A stretch of DNA of 6,697 nt from JBQCEE01 sp051960575. Lineage in GTDB: Bacteria > Actinomycetota > Actinomycetes > Mycobacteriales > Jatrophihabitantaceae. The notes under the pieces were generated by a model. It did no database searches. It was not told where the DNA came from and worked only from the letters and a program-made list of their open reading frames with translations. A program made the translations under genes and the position numbers. The stretch covers positions 1-6,697 of the forward strand of contig NZ_JBQCEE010000300.1 in NCBI RefSeq assembly GCF_051960575.1, given 5' to 3'. Shown in pieces: positions 1 through 4,981 of the stretch. Position 1 is the stretch's first letter. The number at the start of each line of letters is the position of its first letter.

Positions 1-84
1 AGACGGCTGGCCCGCGCCGCGGCCGGTGACGTCGTCGGCGCCGGGCCCCGCGCCCGGATGCGGGTGCTGCTACCGCCCGCCTGA
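1..84 (+). CDS. 3' end of an unidentified rightward gene (partial)
   Basis: An open frame enters from the left edge and ends at TGA 82-84. The visible tail is 27 residues, rich in Ala, Arg and Gly, and ends in VLLPPA. This is the composition expected of a coding C-terminus in such a GC-rich genome, but it has no motif I can assign. The stop lies 3 bases from the stop of the opposing glycosyltransferase gene, so the two genes converge with essentially no gap. The reading frame is inferred only from the absence of stops and the neat abutment with the neighbour. No function is proposed. Confidence 0.4.
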   Translation, partial: RRLARAAAGDVVGAGPRARMRVLLPPA

Positions 85-87
85 ACG

Positions 88-1647
88 TCAGCCGGTCGGA
101 TCCGGCAGCTCGGGGTGACCCGGGACGGTGCGGTACACCGTGTTGTGCCCCGCGTGCTCGAGCACCCCGTCACGCGTCAGGGCGTGCCAGGACGCCGCGG
201 TCAGGCCGTCCGCTCCGCCCCGCCAGATGATGACGGCGTCGCCCGAGCGCAGGTAGCGCACCAGGTCGTCCTGCCACCGCTGGTTCTGCGAGCGAGCGGT
301 CGGCCCGCCCGGTCGCGGCGCGTCAGGGCCGTAGGTGCGACCGGTGACGTCGACCCAGTTGCGGCACCCGTGCTCGAGGTCGCTGGTCAGCACGTCGAGC
401 TCGATGAGGGCCATGGGGGAGTCGGACATCACGCACCGCTCGCCGCGCACCGCGTCGGCCAGGTCGGAGCGCCCGGTGAACGGCACCGGGCCGTCGAAGT
501 CGGTGCGCACGGACGCGGCCGTCGCTGCCGCCGCGACGACGAGGAACACCCCGGCCGGCACGAGGGCGGCCAGGCGCGGTCGCCGGTCGGCGACGGCGCC
601 ACGCACAGCCCGGGACGACGGCACGGCGGCGGCGCCGACGGTGAGCGCGAGCGCGCCGCCGAGGTAGTCCTTGTAGAAGCCGAAGTACGACGGCGCCGCG
701 AGCAGCACCAGCAGTTGCAGCACGAGCAGGCCGACGGCGGGCCGTCCGGCGGGCAGCCGGGTGGCCCGCGCGACGACGGCGACGAGCGCCAGCCCGACGA
801 CGAGCTCGAGCGCGACGCGCGCGCCGCCGGTGACCAGCCCGGACGGCGGGATGTCGGTGAGGTCGACCAATCGCCCGGCGAAGCCGGTCGACGCGCGCGG
901 ACGCCCGAGCTGGTCGCTGACGATCGAGGTCCACATCGCGCGCGGCGAGGCGAGCAGGAACGGGCCGTCGACCAGCAGCAGCCCGGCGCCGGCGCCCAGC
1001 AGCACCCGCAGTGCCGGTCCGCGGCGGCCCGTGCGCACCGCCAGCCAGAGCACCACCGCCACGACCGGCACCGACCACCAGATCTTCACGCAGGTCGTCG
1101 CGCCCAGCGCGGCACCGCCCAGGACGAGCGCGCGGGACGACCGCAGCCGGCCCTCCGCGTCCGGTACCACCAGCAGCAGGCCCGTGAGGAACAGCACGGC
1201 GCCGAGCGGCTCGAGGCGCGCCAGGTACTCGGCCTGGACGACGCCGAACCAGAGCGCGTAGGTCAGGCCGGCGACCAGCGCGGCACGCCCGAGGCCGATC
1301 CGCCTGGCGATCCGCGTGACCAGTACGGCCGCCAGCGCGCCGAGCAGGGCGAAGGCGACGTTGGCGACGGTGAACGCGACCTGGTCGGTGACGATGTGGG
1401 CCAGCGCGGCGAACGGCGCGAGGGCGAGTAGCACCCCGGGTGGGTGGATCAGGACGAAGTCCGTGTACGGCATCCGGCCGTGGATCAGGGCGTCCGCGCC
1501 GGCGAAGTAGACGGCGGGGTCGTACCCGAAGCTGCCGCGCCAACCGCCGTGCACCAGCACCGACAGGCGGGCCGTCGCAGCGATCACCAGGACGACCAGG
1601 TCGACCGCCAGACCGCGGGCGCGGAACCGGCGCGCGATGGACCCCAC
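88..1647 (-). CDS. GT-C-fold membrane glycosyltransferase (GT39/GT87-like)
   Basis: A 519-residue polytopic membrane protein. After a short basic N-terminus (RRFRAR) a first membrane helix spans about residues 13-33. It is followed by a loop with GYDPAVYF (Asp43), a second acidic site at Asp63 and an HPPG motif (68-71). An Asp in the first extracytoplasmic loop followed by a PP motif is the hallmark of GT-C enzymes, which use polyprenyl-phosphate sugar donors on the outer face of the membrane. About ten further hydrophobic segments follow, up to about residue 380. A soluble tail of about 140 residues then ends the protein; it holds two cysteines (in GERCVM and EHGCRN) that could form a disulfide outside the cell. 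The sugar and acceptor cannot be told; arabinan, mannan, glycolipid or protein glycosylation are all possible. The start is GTG at 1645-1647. It has no Shine-Dalgarno sequence, but TACCGT ends 6 bases upstream. The gene is divergent from feoA and there is no evident functional link. Confidence 0.8.
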   Translation of the reverse strand: MGSIARRFRARGLAVDLVVLVIAATARLSVLVHGGWRGSFGYDPAVYFAGADALIHGRMPYTDFVLIHPPGVLLALAPFAALAHIVTDQVAFTVANVAFALLGALAAVLVTRIARRIGLGRAALVAGLTYALWFGVVQAEYLARLEPLGAVLFLTGLLLVVPDAEGRLRSSRALVLGGAALGATTCVKIWWSVPVVAVVLWLAVRTGRRGPALRVLLGAGAGLLLVDGPFLLASPRAMWTSIVSDQLGRPRASTGFAGRLVDLTDIPPSGLVTGGARVALELVVGLALVAVVARATRLPAGRPAVGLLVLQLLVLLAAPSYFGFYKDYLGGALALTVGAAAVPSSRAVRGAVADRRPRLAALVPAGVFLVVAAAATAASVRTDFDGPVPFTGRSDLADAVRGERCVMSDSPMALIELDVLTSDLEHGCRNWVDVTGRTYGPDAPRPGGPTARSQNQRWQDDLVRYLRSGDAVIIWRGGADGLTAASWHALTRDGVLEHAGHNTVYRTVPGHPELPDPTG

Positions 1648-1653
1648 GTCCCG

Positions 1654-1659
1654 ACGGTA
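1654..1659 (-). promoter_or_regulatory. -10 element of the glycosyltransferase gene, leaderless geometry
   Basis: On the minus strand the hexamer TACCGT fits the actinobacterial TANNNT -10 pattern. It ends exactly 6 bases before the GTG start, which would put +1 on the start codon. No good -35 is seen 16-19 bases upstream (the best-placed hexamer, TACGGA, matches poorly). The same hexamer at the same distance occurs before feoA and tetR, which strengthens the call. Confidence 0.5.
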
Positions 1660-1740
1660 GGAAGGGTCCGCTCGGATCCGTAGGCCGACTGACGTGCTCC
1701 TCAGCTTGCGGTCACGGGAGCGGGTCGAGTCACAGGCAAC

Positions 1741-1759
1741 ACAGGGTAGGCATACCTAA
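1741..1759. promoter_or_regulatory. DtxR/IdeR-type iron box upstream of feoA
   Basis: The 19-mer acagggtaggcatacctaa matches the DtxR/IdeR consensus TTAGGTTAGGCTAACCTAA at 14 of 19 positions. The right half-site (ACCTAA) is complete and the central AGG/CCT arms are present. Known family behaviour: iron-loaded DtxR or IdeR binds such boxes as two dimers and represses iron-uptake genes. Here the box covers the proposed feoA -35 (1747-1752), 23 bases before the start codon, so binding would block RNA polymerase. It also lies 94 bases upstream of the divergent glycosyltransferase start, too far to be expected to control it. A related manganese regulator (MntR) is a less likely alternative. Confidence 0.75.
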
Positions 1760-1775
1760 CTTCCTCGGTTACCGT
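1747..1775 (+). promoter_or_regulatory. feoABC promoter (-35 TAGGCA, -10 TACCGT)
   Basis: TAGGCA (1747-1752) matches TTGACA at 4 of 6 positions. After a 17-base spacer comes TACCGT (1770-1775), a TANNNT -10 hexamer. Six bases later is the A of the feoA ATG (1782), so transcription would start at the start codon and yield a leaderless mRNA. No Shine-Dalgarno sequence lies before the ATG, which agrees. The iron box overlaps the -35 and part of the spacer. Confidence 0.6.
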
Positions 1776-1781
1776 GATGGC

Positions 1782-2045
1782 ATGCGACGCGACGACACCT
1801 CCACGCTGGCCGGCACGGCTCCCGGCGTCCCGGTGCGTCTGGCCTCGGTCGACCTGACCGGACCCGTGCGGCTGCGGCTCGCCGAGTTCGGGCTGCGCCG
1901 CGGTGCGCTGGTGACCGTGCTGTCGCGCGCCGCCGGCGGCGGCCGGGTGGTCGGCGTCGACGGCAACCGCATCGCGCTCGACCGCGGCACCGCGAGCCGC
2001 CTGGGCGTGACGTCCCCCGACGCCGACACCCATCGCGTGGCGTGA
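1782..2045 (+). CDS. feoA: Ferrous iron transport protein A
   Basis: An 87-residue cytoplasmic protein, close to the usual 75-90 of FeoA. FeoA is a small SH3-like beta-barrel that works with FeoB in Fe(II) uptake and is thought to act on its GTPase or on complex assembly. The family pattern is visible at residues 30-76: a helix with RLAEFGLRRGALVTVL (FeoA proteins typically have L-x-x-L/F-G-L-x-x-G), then beta strands RVVGVDGNRIALDR, where the G-N-R-I-A-L core corresponds to the FeoA G-x-x-(I/L)-A-L strand. About 16 N-terminal and 11 C-terminal residues fall outside the core. ATG 1782 is chosen because it is in frame with the core and sits 6 bases after TACCGT. An ATG at 1777 is out of frame. 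The TGA overlaps the feoB GTG by 4 bases, implying coupled translation. It is the first gene of the operon. Confidence 0.93.
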   Translation: MRRDDTSTLAGTAPGVPVRLASVDLTGPVRLRLAEFGLRRGALVTVLSRAAGGGRVVGVDGNRIALDRGTASRLGVTSPDADTHRVA

Positions 2046-3994
2046 GCGCCACCGAACAGCGCACCCGCCGGGCGCCGGTCGCGTCGTGTCACGGCGACGG
2101 TGGCGCGGCCGCGGCGGTCACCGGCACGGTCGTGGCCCTCGTCGGCGCCCCGAACTCCGGCAAGTCGACGCTGTTCAACGCCCTCACCGGCAGCCGCCGC
2201 ACCGTCGGCAACTGGCCGGGCACGACCGTCGAGGTCGGCCGCGCCGTCTGGACGCCGGCCGAGCGCCCGGTCGACCTGCTCGACCTGCCCGGCGCCTACA
2301 GCCTCGACGCCTGTTCGCCGGACGAGGAGCTCACCCGCGCCCTGCTCACCGGCACCGACGTGCCGGACGTGACCGTGGTCGTCGTCGACGCCGCGCACCT
2401 CTCGCGCAGCCTCTACCTGGTCGCCCAGCTGCGCGAGTCGTCGCAGCGCCTCGTCGTCGCCCTCACCATGGCCGACGTCGCCGCCCGTCGCGGCGTGGAG
2501 GTCGACGCCGCCGCCCTCGGCGCCGCGCTCGGCGTGCCGGTGGTCGCGGTCGACCCGCGCCGCCGGCAGGGCGTCGCCGCCCTCGCCGCGGCCGTCGCCC
2601 GTGAGCTCGGCGGCTGTCACGCGCCGGCCGCCCGCCACGTCGCCGAGCGCGACGTCGGCGACGAGCTGGCCGTCTCGGACGAGCGCTTCGCCTGGATCAC
2701 CGCCGCGGTCGACGCCGGCACCACCCGCCGTCCCGCGCCGCCGACCCGCACCGAGCGGATCGACCGCTGGGTCACCGCGCCGGTCGTCGGCCCGCTGCTC
2801 TTCCTGCTGGTGATGTGGGGCGTCTTCGAGACCACCACCGCGGTGGCCACCCCGCTGCAGGACGCCGTCGGCAACTTCTTCGCCGGCCCCCTCACCCGCG
2901 GCGCGACCTGGGTGCTGCGCCACGTCGGCCTCGGCGGCACCTGGGGTCAGCACTTCGTCGTCGACGGGCTCATCGCCGGTGTCGGCATGCTGTTGAGCTT
3001 CGTGCCGCTGATGGTGCTGATGTTCGCGCTGCTGGCGCTGCTCGAGGACTCGGGTTACCTGGCCCGCGCCGCGGTGGTGACCGACCGGGCCATGCGCGCG
3101 ATCGGCCTGCCGGGCAAGGCGTTCCTGCCGCTCGTGGTCGGCTTCGGCTGCAACGTGCCGGCGATCAGCGCCACCCGCATCCTCGGCGACGCCCGGCACC
3201 GGATCATGACCGCGCTGCTCGTCCCCTTCACGTCGTGCAGCGCGCGGCTCACCGTCTACGTGCTGGTGGCGACCACGTTCTTCCCGAACCATGCCGGTTC
3301 GGTCGTCTTCGCGATGTACCTCGCGTCCATCGTGATCATCGTGCTGTCGGGCCTGGCGCTGCGCCGCACCCTCTGGCGCGCGGTCGGCAGCGAGCCGTTG
3401 CTGCTCGACCTGCCGGCCTTTCAGCGCCCGACGCTGCGGCTCACCGCCGCGGTCACCTGGGTGCGCGTGCGGTCCTTCCTGCGCACGGCGGGCGGCATCA
3501 TCGTCGCCACGGTCACGGCGGTCTGGCTGCTGCAGGCGATCCCGGTGCGCGGGGGCGCCGGGTTCGGGCACGTCGCCCCAGACGACAGCCTGTTCGCCGC
3601 GCTCGCCCGCGCGATCGCCCCACTGTTCGGGCCGCTCGGGTTCGGTGAGTGGCACACGGCGGGCGCGCTGGTCGTCGGGTTCGTCGCCAAGGAGGCGGTG
3701 ATCAGCTCGTGGGCGCAGACCTACGCCGCCGCCGACCCGACCGCCGGGCAGTCGCCGGGCGAGTTGCAGCAGCACATCACGGCGGCCTTCGACGCCTCGA
3801 GCAGCGGCGCGACGACGGCGGCGGTGTTCGCCTTCCTGATCTTCCTGCTCGCCTACACGCCGTGCGTCGCGACCGTCGCCGCGCAGGTGCGCGAGATCGG
3901 GCGGCGCTGGACGGCGTTCGGCATGGTCATGCAGATCGGCGTGGCCTGGGGGCTCGCCGCCGTGATCTTCCAGCTCGGACGGCTCGTTCCGTGA
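2042..3994 (+). CDS. feoB: Ferrous iron transport protein B (GTPase-permease)
   Basis: A 650-residue inner-membrane Fe(II) transporter with an N-terminal G domain. G1 is GAPNSGKS (35-42), G2 is Thr61/Thr62 in NWPGTT, G3 is DLPG (81-84). G4 reads TMAD (142-145) rather than the canonical NxxD. A helical linker leads to the membrane domain, which starts near residue 244. Both family gate motifs are present: GFGCNVPAISATR with Cys370, and PFTSCSARLTVY with Cys399. A late YTPCVATVAAQ motif has Cys608. The length is short next to the E. coli protein (about 770) but holds every expected block. The first 28 residues precede the G domain and include a Cys16-His17 pair. The GTG start at 2042 overlaps the feoA stop (GTGA), and the TGA overlaps the feoC GTG in the same way, so the three genes should be translated as one coupled unit under the iron-box promoter. 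Confidence 0.97.
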   Translation: MSATEQRTRRAPVASCHGDGGAAAAVTGTVVALVGAPNSGKSTLFNALTGSRRTVGNWPGTTVEVGRAVWTPAERPVDLLDLPGAYSLDACSPDEELTRALLTGTDVPDVTVVVVDAAHLSRSLYLVAQLRESSQRLVVALTMADVAARRGVEVDAAALGAALGVPVVAVDPRRRQGVAALAAAVARELGGCHAPAARHVAERDVGDELAVSDERFAWITAAVDAGTTRRPAPPTRTERIDRWVTAPVVGPLLFLLVMWGVFETTTAVATPLQDAVGNFFAGPLTRGATWVLRHVGLGGTWGQHFVVDGLIAGVGMLLSFVPLMVLMFALLALLEDSGYLARAAVVTDRAMRAIGLPGKAFLPLVVGFGCNVPAISATRILGDARHRIMTALLVPFTSCSARLTVYVLVATTFFPNHAGSVVFAMYLASIVIIVLSGLALRRTLWRAVGSEPLLLDLPAFQRPTLRLTAAVTWVRVRSFLRTAGGIIVATVTAVWLLQAIPVRGGAGFGHVAPDDSLFAALARAIAPLFGPLGFGEWHTAGALVVGFVAKEAVISSWAQTYAAADPTAGQSPGELQQHITAAFDASSSGATTAAVFAFLIFLLAYTPCVATVAAQVREIGRRWTAFGMVMQIGVAWGLAAVIFQLGRLVP

Positions 3995-4281
3995 GGTCAC
4001 CGCTGCGTTCGGTGCTGGACGCGATCGCCGACGGGGCGCGGTCGCGGCACGACCTGGTGACCCGCACGGGGCTGCCGCTCGACGTCGTCGACGCGGCGGT
4101 CGAGCACCTGGTGCGGATCGGCCGGCTCGAGTCGACCGAGCTGGCCGCAGGCTGCCCGGGCGGCGGGTGCGGATCCTGTGCCTCGGGGGTGGGGGACACC
4201 CCGGGGTGCGGCGCGTCCGGCCCGTCGCCCGTGCGCAGCGGGCGCGCGCTCGTCCAGATCGGGCTTCCCGGGCGGCGCTGA
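3991..4281 (+). CDS. feoC: FeoC-like winged-helix protein with Fe-S-type cysteine cluster
   Basis: A 96-residue protein read from GTG 3991, which overlaps the feoB stop by 4 bases. Residues 5-48 form a winged-helix pattern (SVLDAIADGARSRHDLV, then a recognition-helix-like VVDAAVEHLVRIGRLES). Next comes a Gly-rich loop with Cys55, Cys60, Cys63 and Cys73, spaced C-x4-C-x2-C-x9-C. In enterobacterial FeoC the wing carries the same C-x4-C-x2-C core with a fourth Cys and can bind an oxygen-sensitive [4Fe-4S] cluster; that protein binds and stabilises FeoB. By inference this protein senses iron or oxygen and acts on FeoB, on transcription, or on both. The last 23 residues (PSPVRSGRALVQIGLPGRR region) are basic and rejoin the fold as a beta strand. 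The position as third gene of the feo operon supports the assignment. DNA binding is unproven. Confidence 0.85.
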   Translation: MRSPLRSVLDAIADGARSRHDLVTRTGLPLDVVDAAVEHLVRIGRLESTELAAGCPGGGCGSCASGVGDTPGCGASGPSPVRSGRALVQIGLPGRR

Positions 4282-4295
4282 GCCGCTCGGCGCCG
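4273..4295 (+). terminator. Hairpin at the end of the feoABC operon
   Basis: CGGCGCTGAG and CTCGGCGCCG pair over 10 positions (nine Watson-Crick, one G-U in the rightward RNA) around a 3-base loop CCG. The feoC stop codon lies inside the left arm. There is no U tract, as is common for GC-rich actinobacterial terminators. In leftward RNA the G-U pair becomes an A-C mismatch, so the hairpin is better suited to rightward transcripts. Confidence 0.55.
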
Positions 4296-4309
4296 GCGGT
4301 CAGACCGCC
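4295..4309 (-). terminator. Short hairpin at the tetR stop codon
   Basis: GGCGGTCAGACCGCC is a perfect inverted repeat (7-base arms about one base; realistically a 6-pair stem with a 3-base loop). It spans the tetR TGA (complement of 4300-4302) and abuts the feoC hairpin. It could help end leftward tetR transcripts or, together with its neighbour, block read-through in both directions. There is no U tract, and part of it is coding sequence, so chance is possible. Confidence 0.35.
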
Positions 4310-4875
4310 TGCAGCACCGCCTTCAGCACCTGCTCGACCTGCGGGCGCGGCAGCGCCTTCGGGCCGACGAGCACCTGGCGCTGCACGAGCCCGTCGAGGA
4401 CGGTGACGAGGACGTCGGCCTGCTTGGCGGCGTCCTTGCGGCCGAGCCCCTCGAGCACGCTGGTCGCGAAGGCGAGCGCCGCGGTGCGCGAGGTCCGCAG
4501 CTTCGTGGCGACCTCCGGGCGGCGCTGGGCCTCGGTGAGCAGTTCGGCGCGGGCGCGGACCAGCGGGCGCACCTTCGCGGCGCTGAGGGCCGCGACGTAC
4601 TCGGCGAGCCCCTTCGCGGCGTCGGCGATGTTCTTGCTCGGCAGCCCGCTGCGCTTCTGCGCGGCCGCGGCGGCGGCGTCGTCCTGCTCGATCAGGGCGT
4701 CGACCGCGGCGTCGAGCAGGGCGGCGCGCGACGGGTGGTAGTAGTTCACCGAACCCGACGGCAGCCCGGCGGCCTGGTCGACCGCGCGGTGGGTCAGCCC
4801 GCGCACACCCGCCTCGGCGAGGACGTCGAGGGCGGCGCGCCCGATGAGGTCACGACGGCTGGGAGCAGTGGCCAT
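4300..4875 (-). CDS. TetR/AcrR-family transcriptional regulator
   Basis: A 191-residue regulator, the usual TetR size. The N-terminal DNA-binding domain (about 7-55) has the family outline: helix 1 RRDLIGRAALDVLAEAGVRG, then the helix-turn-helix LTHRAVDQAAGLPSGSVNYY (27-46) and the following HPSRAALLDAAVDAL. The usual S-x-Y-Y-H-F-x-S-K signature appears here as SVNYYHPSR, with Asn44 and Pro48 as variants. The all-helical C-terminal half (about 60-191) should form the dimer and ligand pocket; its ligand cannot be told. ATG 4873-4875 is chosen because it starts the family domain with a short lead and lies 6 bases after TACCGT; the frame stays open further upstream but has no supported start. 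The gene is divergent from the asparaginase, so autoregulation and control of that gene are the natural guesses, by analogy with other divergently paired TetR genes. Confidence 0.9.
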   Translation of the reverse strand: MATAPSRRDLIGRAALDVLAEAGVRGLTHRAVDQAAGLPSGSVNYYHPSRAALLDAAVDALIEQDDAAAAAAQKRSGLPSKNIADAAKGLAEYVAALSAAKVRPLVRARAELLTEAQRRPEVATKLRTSRTAALAFATSVLEGLGRKDAAKQADVLVTVLDGLVQRQVLVGPKALPRPQVEQVLKAVLQAV

Positions 4876-4881
4876 GCGATC

Positions 4882-4910
4882 ACGGTAACCCGACACCCGG
4901 CATTTGTCTC
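4882..4910 (-). promoter_or_regulatory. tetR promoter (-35 GAGACA, -10 TACCGT)
   Basis: Reading leftward: GAGACA (complement of 4905-4910) matches TTGACA at 4 of 6 positions. A 17-base spacer follows, then TACCGT (complement of 4882-4887), then 6 bases to the ATG. This matches the feoA promoter in spacing and -10, and again predicts a leaderless mRNA. A weak GACA-N9-TGTC inverted repeat (4892-4908) lies in the spacer and could be an operator, but 4-base arms are easily met by chance. Confidence 0.55.
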
Positions 4911-4917
4911 TACAGCC

Positions 4918-4939
4918 GTTGAGCGGTTGTGATCTCAAC
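4918..4939. repeat. Inverted repeat in the tetR/asparaginase gap, candidate operator
   Basis: GTTGAG (4918-4923) and CTCAAC (4934-4939) form a perfect 6-base inverted repeat with a 10-base spacer. The spacer contains cggttgtgat. It is one of the least GC-rich stretches of the window and lies between the two divergent promoters, 7 bases beyond the tetR -35 and 30 bases before the asparaginase -10. By inference it is an operator for the TetR protein. The 10-base spacer is long for a classical TetR site, so an unrelated site or chance remains possible. Confidence 0.4.
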
Positions 4940-4969
4940 ACCTGCTGCGAGCCGGCCGGGTGGGCGGTG

Positions 4970-4975
4970 GACACT
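4970..4975 (+). promoter_or_regulatory. Possible -10 element of the asparaginase gene
   Basis: GACACT ends 6 bases before GTG 4982, the same distance as TACCGT has in three other genes of the window. It keeps the A at position 2 and the T at position 6 of TANNNT but has G at position 1. No convincing -35 is seen 16-18 bases upstream. If real, this is a fourth leaderless start. Confidence 0.35.
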
Positions 4976-4981
4976 GGGGCG

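Noticed and set aside
91..106. GCCGG-N6-CCGGC hairpin as a terminator for the left-edge gene
   Set aside because: Only 5-base arms, no U tract, and it lies in the coding end of the glycosyltransferase; such repeats are frequent by chance at this GC content.
115..1431. A 438-codon plus-strand open frame inside the glycosyltransferase gene
   Set aside because: The product is an Arg/Gln/Gly-rich string without hydrophobic core or motifs; the minus-strand frame gives a coherent membrane protein.
1769..4000. A 743-codon open frame on the minus strand across the whole of feoA and feoB
   Set aside because: It is antisense to genes with unmistakable family motifs, and its translation is an Arg/Asp/Gly/His-rich repetitive product typical of GC-rich antisense frames with no recognisable domain.
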